From Melastoma dodecandrum (taxonomy: Eukaryota > Streptophyta > Magnoliopsida > Myrtales > Melastomataceae), in NCBI GenBank assembly GCA_029817715.1, contig JARUPY010000321.1, forward strand, positions 992,001 to 1,056,000: a stretch of DNA of 64,000 bases, written 5' to 3'. Positions 21,130-31,816 of this stretch are shown here, in pieces. Position numbers and translations under genes: made by a program. The notes below the pieces were generated by a model, which had not been told where the DNA came from, searched no databases, and saw only the letters and a program-made list of their open reading frames with translations. The number at the start of each line of letters is the position of its first letter. Position 1 is the stretch's first letter.

Positions 21130-22595
21130 GTGATGAAGGCCACTGGTGGTGGAGTCTACATACTTGCAGATCTCTTTAAAGAAGGGCTCGGTGCCAATAT
21201 TGAGAAGGACGATGAAATGGCCTGCCCGGTAGCTGGTGCTAATTTTCTACGTAAGGCCATCAGTCATGAGGTTTTCACTTATTTTGAGGGAGAAAAAGAA
21301 ATTGTTCAGATTGACACAAACGAGTTGTGTCCTTTCATTCTTGTCAACATTGGATCAGATGTCAGCATGAACAAGATTGATGGCGATGGAAAATTTATGC
21401 GTGTCTACGGTACTCACATTAGTGATGGCACATGCTGGGGCTTGGGAAGACTGTTCGCAAAATGCACAAGTTTTGATGAATTGCTAGAACTAAGCCAAAG
21501 AGGAGATAATTGGGCTATCAACGTGCTAGTTGGGGACATATATGGTGGTACAGGCTATTCTAAGATTGGTTTATCTGCATCCATCTTAGTCTCTTGCTTT
21601 TGCAAAGAAATTTCAGAAAATAAAGAGCTGGAGGACGATCGTCTGGAGAACATACTTCTTCCTTTGTTGCAAATGATTTCACACTCTATTGGATAAATAT
21701 CTTATTTGAATGCTCTTCAATTTAGCCAGAAGAGAATATATTATGGTAGCTTTTTCATAAAGGATCGTACATACACAATAGACACCATTTCATTTGCCAT
21801 TCACTTCAGGTCTCAGGGAGATATGAAAGCAATGTTCTTGTGGCATGAGGGCTTCCTTGGAGTTTTGGGTGCATTTATGATCTACAAAAAAGCTTTGGGT
21901 GGGTGGCTTGGTTCATCAGTTAGTTGAAGGACTTCTACTAGGGGCATCAAATACTAGAGGAAAGACTCATGACCCTCCGCTGGCAGATTTTAATGAAAAG
22001 AGTTTGTTGATGGTGAAATTTGTGCAGAAAGGAACATGAGATCACTATTTCCGTACCCATGGCTAAACCCAGAACTACAAGTCTTGGAGGAATTGAGGTT
22101 CATTCGTCTAAAAATGGCACACTTCACTATGATGAAGGTGCTTGGAATGTTTACATCATTCATCTCGTTCTCTCCTTGTAAGTGTTTCTTTTATTTCCAA
22201 ATGCAAAACTACAGGAAGCAAACACAATCGACCCTTCAGAATTCGGCGAGCTGGATTATTGATTCACTGTGTTGTTGGAGCATTTACGTGACCAGGGTGA
22301 TGAGATAGTTGCTAGTGAAGGAGGAGCAAATAATGTTAAAATAAGGGGTGATGCTTTTGCCTATGCATTTGTTGCTCATTTTGCTGGGGTGATAGAGGAG
22401 CCGATAGAGTATGGGAAGGTTGGGTTGGCCGATCTGTTTGCATTACGAAAAGATAGTTTGAGAGGATTTCAAATTCTCGATGCCTACAAAAGCATTAAAC
22501 CGAGGGATAACGAAGCATCTCTTGAGGTTTTACCAAACCATTTGTTGGAAATTGACAAAAGGAGTGAGGAGTCACGGCTTATTACTCTAATCGGA
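21130..22595 (+). pseudogene. Pantothenate kinase 2 (PANK2) fragment
   Basis: The sequence matches the type II pantothenate kinase of plants, the first enzyme of coenzyme A synthesis, plus the start of its C-terminal DUF89 phosphatase-like domain. Landmarks are 'KATGGGVYILADLFKE', 'FILVNIGSDVSMNKIDG', 'GTCWGLGRLFAKC.SFDELLEL', 'GDIYGG', and later 'LDAYKSIKPRDNEASLEVLP'. The frame is open to a TAA at 21,694-21,696, continues in the same frame to about 21,925, then shifts. A GT...AG intron-like stretch (about 22,180-22,214) still sits between coding parts, and a TGA follows at about 22,257. This is a dead copy that kept at least one intron-like segment. Confidence 0.75.
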
Positions 22596-22871
22596 GTGGC
22601 TCTTTTGCGGGAGCATGTGCTCATGGATAGAGATCTGACCCATAGGCCGACGACAACATTGGTAATCAAGCATATGGCGCTAGGAGTTGCAGGGCTTGGT
22701 CGTGAGAACACGCTGATCTATTTCCTCAACTACATATGGCCTAAAATCTTTGTGACAACCCTTCACATCATCAATGCAGTCATGGAAGCCATAGAGGTAA
22801 TGAAGGTGGCATTGGGTTCTATAGTGGTGTTAAATTATAGCTTGCGGGTGTTGTTCCATCCAGCAAGGAAG
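22596..22871 (+). pseudogene. Splicing factor SF3B1 fragment
   Basis: Continuing in frame from the PANK2 piece, about 92 codons match the C-terminal HEAT-repeat region of splicing factor 3B subunit 1 (SF3b155), a core U2 snRNP protein. Landmarks are 'LMDRDLTHRPT', 'IKHMALGVAGLG', 'INAVMEAIEVMKVALG' and 'VLNYSLRVLFHPARK'. The fragment ends at about 22,871 and is followed by retrotransposon-like 3' sequence and an LTR. It cannot encode a functional factor. Confidence 0.8.
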
Positions 22872-22920
22872 CATGGGTTTCCAAGCAACACCCTTGAGGA
22901 CAAAGGTGTTTTTTAGGGGA
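22872..22920 (+). other. Retrotransposon 3' end with polypurine tract
   Basis: The stretch 'acacccttgaggacaaaggt' followed by a purine run 'aggggaagg' at about 22,915-22,923 has the wording typical of the very end of plant gypsy internal regions next to the 3' LTR. Confidence 0.55.
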
Positions 22921-23250
22921 AGGTATTGTTGCATGGAAAACATGAAGGGTCAGGACTGACTAGGCTGAGAAAGAGGACTATACCAAACGAGAGGGATGGG
23001 TCGAGCATGGGGTTAACAGGATTGAAGGTGGATGGAGTTGAAGTTGGGTATAGAAGGGGCACATTCCTAGAATGAGAAAATAAGGGGAAAATTGTGTCAA
23101 GAGAAAAGACAAAAGAGACATGTGAGTGTGGGGTTACCCGGTAGAATCCTCCGACGTGTGGAGGAGCTCCGACCGATTTCTTAACCATTCAACTGGAGGA
23201 GATTCAACAGTTGGTTATGTTTCCTGTGTTCGATTGCCAACTATTCGACG
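22921..23250 (+). repeat. LTR (family 2), 3' copy
   Basis: The start TATTGTTGCATGGAAAACAT matches the reverse complement of 45,597 downward, and similarity continues through 'gttaaccccatgctcg' (45,508-45,523, reverse complement) and 'ccattcaactggagga' (23,185-23,200). Across about 320 bp the two copies differ by many substitutions. The 3' edge near 23,250 is uncertain. Confidence 0.6.
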
Positions 23251-23692
23251 TGTTTATTAGTTAACCTACACAATTAAACCTAATCCAAACAATTGAGTGC
23301 CGAGAGATTTGAAGATAACTTGATCGGTGGAGGCGGCGGTGGGGTGGCGGCCGAGCCGAGCAAGAGTTCCCCAACAGAGGATGACCCCGTGGCCTTACAT
23401 GTAAATTGGCTGGATTCTAATGGCATTTCAGTAGTTGGAGGTTACTACAATTGGTCTTTAAAGTTTCACTATTCTTCCATTTTAGTCCACGTTATTTCTC
23501 CTTCGCTTGAAGTAAATTATTGTAGTCTAATAATAATAGTACGGGAATTCGGATTCAATTTGCATTTACATAATCTACACATTCCTTATAGCTTTGCATG
23601 ATCAAGGAGGGAATTACAAAATCGGCTCAAAATCTCGACAGGCCACCGCCTGACTGTAGCACCGATCAATCAACGTTGGAGAGCGGAGTGTT
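23251..23692. other. Spacer between an LTR and the PILS 3' end
   Basis: It contains a GGC/GGT-rich stretch (23,325-23,350) and a short ORF, 23,293-23,601, that I do not recognise. The right half probably includes the 3' UTR of the PILS gene. Confidence 0.3.
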
Positions 23693-25657
23693 TCATGAAA
23701 CTAGCCACATGAAGTAGGTCGACCATAGGGTGAGAGAAAGTGAAGCAAACGCATAAGTCCACAGCATCACCACTGAGCATTCGCTCTCCCCGGCCCCGAA
23801 CAATTGTGTCATCGTCCCTACCAAGATTAAGAAAACTCTTGGGAAGCCGTTCGATGTAGAAATGGCAATCATGACTTTCAGAGGATCCGGAAGGGTTCGT
23901 CTGTTACCTATGTTCATTGCAGGAGGAAGCGCGTATTGCAGGAGAAGTATAAACACATACAGAGGATCGTCCTGCAAGAGACCCAAGTACGTCAATCCCT
24001 TCACAACGGCGATTCCGAATATAGGGAGCAAGATGTATCGGACGGCCATGATTCCGATGACCAGCGACTTCCGAATCCCGCAGCTCCTCAGCCCTGAAGA
24101 AAACATACCCAGACTAAAAGAATCAGTCCGTCTTACAACAAAAGCAGGGCCCACGCCTCTTTCTATGAGGTCGCATGGTTCTTACCTCGAAGCAAGTTCC
24201 CACCCATGATCAACGTGACTATCGGAATGGCTGCATCCCTGCAGAAATAAATCAACGCACGCCGCTCACATACTGGCAGGTGATTCGGCCATTTCGACTG
24301 TAAACTACAGGCGATGCCACTATTACATACCCCAACAATAAAGCTGAATCTTCTATCACCCGAAACGGGGCGCTCTGACCAATCATCAATCTCCGGATGA
24401 GAGGCACTCCACCAATGACAAATCCCAAAATCTGAATCACGGAAGCACATTTTGTAATAATGTATGACCCGAGAAGACTCAGACGGGGAGAGGAGATAAA
24501 ATTACTGCTCCAATTGTCGATGGCGCTAGCAGGGACTTAAGATTGATCTTCTCTGCAAAGATCTCCAAGTTCTGCATCGCCTTGGTCCAAATGGAAACCG
24601 TTCTATCTGCAGGAGATTTTGAGGACGGAATCATCAGGACATGCACATAGCCATCAGTTTCATCCCCGGAATTGCATCTTGTCGATGTAAGAAGCGGCTC
24701 GCTGAATTCTTGCTGCAGCTTCTGTTTGTCCGTTGTCGGTTCGACCACCTTTGGTTCCTCAGGTGCTTTCATCGATGAGATTCGCACAATGTTGAAAACG
24801 TAAGACCACATATATACGGCTCCAATCTGAAAATGAAGAAGTTACTGCGTCTGTCAAATGAGCAAACTCGGGAGCAATTTTTCAATTTGAGGAAAAAATC
24901 AGTCGCACCGCCATGGAAAGCGAAGAGTACGCCATCGCTTTAGCCTGGCAGGACTCGGGATCGCCAAATGGGCTGCTCTTCTCTTTGCAGACAGCGGGGA
25001 GTATAATGATCGGCAAATTTCCAAGATTTCCTGCCCGGGACATTGAAAAAAACTTGGGATTCTGAGCATTCTAGCATGCATGAAGCTACACGTAAGACCG
25101 AGCTATCATTCCTCGGTTGACCGGATGGGCGGGAGGACTCACCTGCGGCGCAACAACCCAAGATGAGGCCTTTCAAGTGGGGCGGAACTCTCAACACTTT
25201 GACGAGCACCCAACCTAGTGCCGACCCGATCAAGAACGTGATTAAGATATTGATCGGCATTAACCACCTAGTGTAAAATCCCAGATCAGGGACCAAAACA
25301 AATGATTTAACCTGGTGAGGGGTAAAACGAAGCCACAGGAAGAAACAGTTATCATCACTTACAATTTGAGGATGCTCTGGTAGGTGACTGTCCGAGCGAG
25401 GTTGCTGCCGACGAGAGCAGGATTAAACACGAAGAAGGCCATCTGACATGAACACGGGACATCAACCAAAGCCAAAACAAAGCACATAAAAAATAGGAGA
25501 GGCTCGGCCATTCCAGGCAGACCCTGTTGACGTTTTTCCTGGTGGATTCGCCCATGACGTTGACGGTGTCGAGGGCGAGGTAAAGCCCTAGGGCGGTGAG
25601 GATGAGAACCTTGAGGATGGGAATGGAGGCCACGACGAAGAGGTCAAGGAATCCCAT
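23693..25657 (-). CDS. PILS: PIN-LIKES (PILS) auxin transport facilitator
   Basis: Nine exons with GT-AG introns give a 415-residue protein (1,248 nt including stop): 25,523-25,657; 25,363-25,442; 25,143-25,267; 24,909-25,030; 24,506-24,826; 24,331-24,431; 24,186-24,238; 23,908-24,093; 23,693-23,817. PILS proteins are ER membrane carriers that hold auxin away from nuclear signalling. The N-terminus 'MGFLDLFVVASIPILK' is the PILS hallmark. Later landmarks are 'FNPALVGSNLA', 'GLILGCCAAGNLGNLP', 'AIGAVYMWSYVFNIVRI', 'GGVPLIRRLMIG', 'LLQYALPPAMNIG' and 'ECSVVMLW'. About five membrane segments flank each side of a hydrophilic loop encoded by exon 5. Length and exon phases are normal, with no stops, so the gene appears intact. 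Confidence 0.92.
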
Positions 25658-26296
25658 CCTTTGGGAGTATAAGAAGGATGATGAAGCGGCCTGCCTGTGC
25701 TGGGATTTGTAGTTAAAACAAAATGGTTTTATTGGAATGAAGAGAACAAGCAAAAAGCAAAAAAGAAAGGGGACAGACAGAACACAGAGGGGAGGAAGGG
25801 TGTTGTTCGCCTTGTTCCTCCTGTTGTGATGATTTTACAGACTGACAACAATCAAATAACAAACAGAAGTGGAAGTAGAAAATTAACAAAAACATTGGCG
25901 GTAGAATTACAAAAAATTTAAACTGTCGGAGTAAATATAAGATGATAATCAACCTATATAGGTTCCTTGATTTATAGTAACTTTTTTTGAATAATTTTAA
26001 ATTATTCCTTAAGATACGATTAAAACATAATTATTTTTTTTCTAATTCATGAAGAGGACAAACAATTTTTTTTTTATTATTTGGAAATTAGGGAGTGTTG
26101 GGATTACAAATTTAAAACATAGTCAAAAAGAAGAAGAAGTAATTTTCCAAAGCACCGAATGATCATCATCATCATGTCACGTTGTATGATGTTGACATTG
26201 TTTAAAACGCCAAAAAAGGGGAGGGAGTGGCAAAATCGGATTTGGATACCGCATTTTCGGAAAATTATGACTTGGTTGGTAGAAATGGAATGTTAG
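25658..26296. other. PILS upstream region
   Basis: AT-rich non-coding DNA upstream of the PILS start, presumably 5' UTR and promoter. The minus-strand ORF covering 25,713-25,952 is pyrimidine-rich and hydrophobic by composition only. No clear TATA box can be assigned. Confidence 0.35.
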
Positions 26297-27640
26297 GGAA
26301 AGGCTAACGTCCCGTGTGCGTGGGACGTCCCCGCATTGTACTAATTTCGACCATGATTTAGTATAATGTACTAATACCAATTAGTACACTTGTTATTACT
26401 AACGATGTACTAATTACAGTGTTAGTATAATGTACTAATGGGTACTGTTTTTGTACTAGTACAATTAGTACAATGTACTAATGGTCACTGTTTTTGTACT
26501 AGTACAGTTAGTACAATGTACAAAACTTTTTTAGTACATTTTTAGTACATTACAGGTGTACTAATTGGTACAAAACAGTAACAGTGTTTTTTAGTACAAT
26601 GTACTAACCATTACTAGTACAAAAACAGTGACTAGTAGTACAATGTACAAACACTGTAGCTAGTACATCGTCAGTAATTATAAGTGTACTAATGGGTACT
26701 GTTTTTGTACTAGTACAGTTAGTACAATGTACTAATGGTACTGTTTTTGTACTAGTACAGTTAGTACAATGTACTAATGGGTACTGTTTTTGTACTAGTA
26801 CAGTTAGTACAATGTACTAATGGTTACTGTTTTTGTACTAGTAATGGTTAGTACATTGTACAAAACCTTTTTAGTACATTTTTAGTACATTACAGGTGTA
26901 CTAATTGGTACAAAACAGTAACAGTGATTTTTAGTAATTTTTAGTACATTGCAGGTGTACTAATTGGTACAAAACAGTAACACTGATTTTTAGTACATTG
27001 TACAAACCAATACTAGTACAAAAACAGTAACCATTAGTACATTGTACTAACTGTACTAGTACAAAAATAGTGACCATTAGTACATTGTACTAACTGTACT
27101 AGTACAAAAACAGTGACCATTAGTACATTGTACTAACTGTACTAGTACAAAAACAGTATCATTAGTACAATGTACTAACTGTACTAGTACACCAACAGTA
27201 CGGTTAGTACGTTGTACTAACTGTACTAGTACAAAAACAGTACGCATTACTTCAATGTACTAACTATACTAGTACAAAAACAGTACCATTAGCACATTGT
27301 ACTAACCATTACTAGTACAAAAAAGTACACATTAGTACACTTGTCATTACTAACGATGTACTAGCTACAGTGTTAGTACATTGTACTAATGGTCACTGTT
27401 TTTGTACTAGTAATGGTTAGTACATTGTACTAAAATCACTGTTACTGTTTTGTACCAATTAGTATACCTGTAATGTACTAAAAATGTACTAAAAAAGTTT
27501 TGTACATTGTACTAACTGTACTAGTACAAAAACAGTGACCATTAGTACATTGTACTAACTGTACTAGTACAAAAACAGTACCCATTAGTACATTGTACTA
27601 ACACTGCAGTTAGTACATCGTTAGTAATAACAAGTGTACT
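26297..27640. mobile_element. MULE-like end plus TTAGTAC/GTACTAA foldback
   Basis: The left end GGAAAGGCTAACGTCCCGTG, followed by 'ACTAATTTCGACCA' (26,340-26,353), has the same plan as the terminus of the MULE at 28,006. From 26,383 to 27,640 nearly all the sequence is built from TTAGTACA, TGTACTAA, CTAGTACA and 'ACTGTTTTTGTACTAGTA' in both orientations. The first 300 bp (TAGTACACTTGTTATTACTA...) return as a reverse complement at the right end (...TAGTAATAACAAGTGTACT), so the whole can fold into a long imperfect hairpin. No matching MULE-like right terminus or target duplication is visible beyond 27,640. It holds no ORF of note. Confidence 0.6.
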
Positions 27641-27996
27641 CCGGTCCCTCGGAGTTGAGGGTACCTTGGCTCCGGAACATGACTTGGTGGATGACATCTC
27701 TATAGGAAATGGAGGAGGGAGGGCTGATTGTACAAGTTTGGAACTTGACGTGCCCTTGAATGTGAATTGGATGAGCAAAATGGCCTTATACGTATGTGAG
27801 TGTTTACGTGGGCTTGCTAGTGGCATTTGGTTAAGGAAAGACGGATGGAGGATGACTGAATGGGCTTGTTTTCATTTGTTTGCGCAATAAACGTGTAAAG
27901 TTCTGTAACGTGTCTGATTTGTCGTGCGTTGATTCTAATGCAGGTGTGTTCATGTCTAAAATTACACGAAACATAAATTCGGATTGATGGGCAACG
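27641..27996. other. Spacer left of the MULE, with an exon-like piece
   Basis: The stretch 27,657-27,795 reads as an open frame ('APEHDLVDDISIGNGGGRAD') up to a possible splice donor at 'gtatgtgag' (27,791), with a possible acceptor 'aatgcag' near 27,943. It may be a gene relic interrupted by the MULE, because 37,111 onward is the continuation of this locus. I cannot name a family. Confidence 0.3.
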
Positions 27997-28005
27997 ATTA
28001 AACAG
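27997..28005. repeat. 9 bp target-site duplication (left), ATTAAACAG
   Basis: ATTAAACAG lies immediately left of the MULE terminus and recurs exactly at 37,102-37,110. Confidence 0.9.
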
Positions 28006-28806
28006 GGAAGCGGCTAACGGTACGTGCACGTATCCGATACGTGCTTTACTAAATTCGACCAAACAATTAGTAATCATTACTAAAAATCGACTTTTTTTAG
28101 TAAAAAGATTAGTAAATTACTAAACCAAATTAGTAATCGGTTACTAATTTTTCACTGTTTGACAATTCGTAAAGTTACTAAAAAATATTACTAAACTTTT
28201 AGTATTTTTTTACTAAAACAATCGGTCTTTTTTAGTAACCCATTACGAAAATTACGGTTACTTGAATTTTATTTTTAGTAATGTTACTAAAATTTCACTG
28301 TTCAACTTTAGTAATCGGCTACTAAAAAAACCATTTTATTTAGTAAACGGTTACTAAAAAGTTATTAATTTTTTTTAGTAACTTTCCAAATCGTCAAACA
28401 GTGAAAAATTAGTAACGGTTACTAATTTCTTTTTAGTAAAACTTGTAATATTAGTAATTTTCCAGGTTGGCCGTCCGGTGATTTTAGTAATGATTTACTA
28501 ATTTTGTAACCGGAATTTGTAAATTACTGTTTGACATAGTAAATTCGTTAGTAAATTACTAAATTTTTAAATTTTTTTCGTAATCGTTTACTAGTTTTTG
28601 AACAAAATTTTGTAAACAATTACTAAAATTTTAGTAATTTTACTAAACAGATTACTAAATGCCGAACCTAAAACCGAACCAACTCCCGATGTAAAATTAC
28701 AATTTTACCCCTGCGGTAAAATTACTAAACCCATTCCCAATTTCCATTTGTAATTTTACCCCCTTTTGCCTTCGTCCTCGTCGTCCTCCTTCCAGCTCAA
28801 TCCGAT
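28006..28806 (+). repeat. Left terminal inverted repeat of the MULE
   Basis: About 800 bp. The outer 40 bp contain the near-palindrome 'acgtgcacgt' and 'tatccgata', then 'TTACTAAATTCGACCA'. The rest is dominated by TTTAGTAA/TTACTAAA words in both orientations. The inner edge lies at 'ctcaatccgat' (about 28,796-28,806), where similarity with the right repeat ends. Confidence 0.9.
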
Positions 28807-29104
28807 GGTCGGTCCCCAATGAAAGCGTTCTTGATGAGCCGCTTTCCTCCGTTCATCCCATCCGAACCTCCCCTCCGATCAGCCACTCCAACCCCCTTCA
28901 TTGTTCAGAAAATGACGTGTTCCCAATTTCCATTTGTAATTTTACCCCCTTTTTGCCTTCGTCCTCGTCGTCCGCCTTCCAACTCCATCCTCTCGTGGTC
29001 CCGATCAAATCGTTCTTGAGGAGCCGCTTTCCTCCGTTCATCCCATCCGAACCTCCCCTCCGATCGGCGACTCCAACCCCCTTCATTGTTCAGAAAATGA
29101 CGTG
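28734..29104 (+). repeat. Direct duplication of about 186 bp at the inner edge of the left TIR
   Basis: The unit beginning 'ttcccaatttccatttgtaa' at 28,734 recurs at 28,920, and both units end in 'cagaaaatgacgtg' (28,906-28,919 and 29,091-29,104). Copies differ at a number of positions. Only the outermost 70 bp or so of the unit is present in the right TIR, so the duplication crosses the TIR edge. Confidence 0.75.
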
Positions 29105-29412
29105 AGTTGCGATCCCCGTTTACTCCACCCGCTTCAATATGCCTTGCGTGAACTCGGCGTCACGGTGCCATCGACAATGCTGACATGAGGTGCGTTCTCG
29201 TAATCATTCATTCGTTTAGACTGAACGTCCGATAACCCATCCTCCCCGAACAACAGATTCGCCGGAGTGTTTGCCTGAGAAACCAGAAAGCATCGTAAAC
29301 CAGGTATATTTTTATCAAGCATCGTTTGCCCATTACATTCCGTGGAAGCAGAAGTGGCCCATTACGAGATCAGCATTACGGGTACCATCTTTGTCTTATG
29401 TTCTTAGAAGAA

Positions 29413-31584
29413 ATGGATAGTGTCTTCAATCAGCAGCAGCCACGATTTGGTGAGTAATCGTGTCGTCACTTATCCAATCTGTTTGCTTCCAATTATGCAA
29501 GAAAATCTGTCCAGCGTGACCTGATATCCGTGATTGTAGGTGAGCAGGATACGAATGAACTCTTCAATATAGTAACGGACATGAATGAGGACCAGTTGTT
29601 CAGTATGTCTTTCTGTACTTCTGAAGAAGTTGAAGAGTTCATTAAAATCTATGCGACGGTACATGGCTTTTCAATTAGGAGAAGAGATCGTCAGAAGCTT
29701 CGAAACAATGAATGTGTTATGAGAAAGTGGGTTTGCTCAAGGGAAGGTGAATGTTCTGATCCCCATGTGTTGACGGAACGTAGTCGGGTTAGGCCGTCTG
29801 TGAAGACAGGTTGCAGTTGTTTCTTCAAAGCTAGAGTAGAGATGAACGGACAATGGAATTTGGTTGCGATTAAGTTAGAACACAATCATGAAATGGTCCG
29901 CAATGGTTTGTCATATTTCATGCGGGAAAGGCGCAAGATTTCCCAGCAAGATATGACATTTGTTCACCGAATGCTCGATGTTGGATTCAGGCAGTGTGAT
30001 ATAATGCGACTACTTGTACACGTATCCGGGGGACACGAACATGTTGGTTTCCTGATGAAAGACCTCAATAACAGAAAGTTGAAGGAAGAGTCAGCCCGAG
30101 ATTTCCGTACTTGTGATTCCGTCATTGCTTACCTCCTTTCCAGGAAGAGTACTGAGAGTGGTATGACCTATGAAACTTTTGTTGAAAATGACCAAGTCAG
30201 TCGCATATATTGGGCCGATAGTACATCCATTGCTGATTACCAGGCTTTCGGCGATGTTATAGCTCTAGACTCTACGTTCAAGACGAACAAATATGGGATG
30301 CAAATGATCATCATCGTGGGAGTTAATCATCATCATCAAACTACTGTATTTGGTGCTGCCTTGATGACTTCTGAAACAATTCATGACTACACTTGGCTAT
30401 TCCGTACTCATACGCAGGTAATGGGAGGGAAACATCCGATTAGCGTTGTCACGGACGCCGACCGTGCGATGATTGCATCTGTTAGAGAAGTTTGGCCCTC
30501 CGCAAGACACAGATTATGTTTATGGCACTTTAGCCGGAACATTGCGCGTCGCGTACAAGATCCGATATTGCGAGGCCATATATCGTCCTTCATGTACAGC
30601 AGTAGACCATCTGAAGAAGTTGAAGAGTCCTGGTCGACTATGGTATCACATTCAGGATCGGTAAGCACTAGATGGTTGCGACAGATTTATGCATGCAGAC
30701 ATATGTGGTGGCAAACGTACTTGCATGGTAATTTTTGGGCTGAACTTAGAAGCACTCAACGCTGCGAACGAATGCATCGGTTTATGAAGGGATATGTGAA
30801 TGCGAAACACAAATTACATGATTTTGTGCATAACTTTGAGCGTGCGGTAGTTGATCTGCGTCACCGCGAATATCAGCAGGACTTCAACTCATCGCAAAAG
30901 GCGTTAAGGCCAATTACGATGTTGCGTCGACTTGAGGAGGATGCACGTCGCCAGTACACCATGACATCGTTTCGTAAGGTTCAGATTGAGATGCAAAAGG
31001 AATCGCGATTTTACGTCGAAAATGTACTCGACGGGAATATCGCGACCGTGTACATACTGTCATGTTACGAGGGTGAGCATAGGTGTGTGCAAGTATCGTC
31101 TTCCAAGAATGAAGTTGAACTTACATGCAGCTGCTTACATTTCGAGACCTTTGGATTTCCGTGTTGTCATATATTCCACATAGCGAAAGTAGAAGGCTTA
31201 GTCAACATACCGAAGCATCTGATAATGGAAAGGTGGACTAGGAAGGCCAAAGTGATTTACTCTCAAGGATTTTCAAGGCTGGAATATTCTGTTGATGTGG
31301 CTGATCTGCGGCAGGGTATTCTCATGGCAGATTGCAGACGTATGTGTTTTTTGGCCGGGAAAACAGATGGAACATTTCGTAAATTGCAGAAGACAGTTAC
31401 AAAATTGACAGCGGAGCTTGAGCGCACTTGCAGAACAGAGGAGTTGAAGAGAGAAGATGGGGTACGTAGAAACCTTGACAACGACTGCAGAAACGTTGGC
31501 ACAGGTGGCAACGAAAGTACTTCGGACACCCATGGACCTGTAATGACCGAAGAGAACTCTGTTTATGGGATGCTAAATATGTAA
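29413..31584 (+). CDS. mudrA-like: MULE transposase (FAR1/MURA family)
   Basis: A 693-residue protein is predicted from exon 29,413-29,449 and exon 29,540-31,584, joined across a 90 bp GT-AG intron with the frame preserved. Residue numbers here count from codon 29,530 of the main exon's frame. A FAR1-type DNA-binding domain spans about 28-122 with Cys/His ligands ending 'EHNHEM'. The MULE transposase core spans about 225-420, with catalytic candidates Asp247 (in 'ALDSTF'), Asp309 (in 'VVTDADRAM') and Glu413 (in 'TQRCERMHRF'). A SWIM zinc finger lies at 533-547 (C-x-C-x9-C-x-H). A charged coiled-coil tail follows. All domains are complete and there is no stop or shift, so it may be functional. 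Without the small exon there is no ATG before residue 18, which supports the intron model. Confidence 0.9.
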
Positions 31585-31816
31585 GATTAAGATAAACGTT
31601 CTTACCCATGTTAACTGTCTTACATAAGCAACAGAGTTCTATATAATTGTTAACTGTCTTACATCAGCAACAGACAGATCTTTTCACAATGCCGTCACGG
31701 TCAGGTCCCTTAACAGTACAAGCATCATCTGTTATCAAAAAAGGACCTCTATACATGCTTCATATGTCAGCAAGTTCAAAAATAATTGATCTCTTCACGT
31801 ATTAAAAAGTTGGTGA

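Noticed and set aside
26297..28700. CRISPR-like array of short repeats
   Set aside because: The repeated words occur in both orientations with no constant repeat-spacer pattern, and this is a plant nuclear sequence. A foldback and TIR explain them.
30408..31609. Minus-strand and alternate-frame ORFs across the transposase
   Set aside because: They are shadows of the transposase coding sequence.
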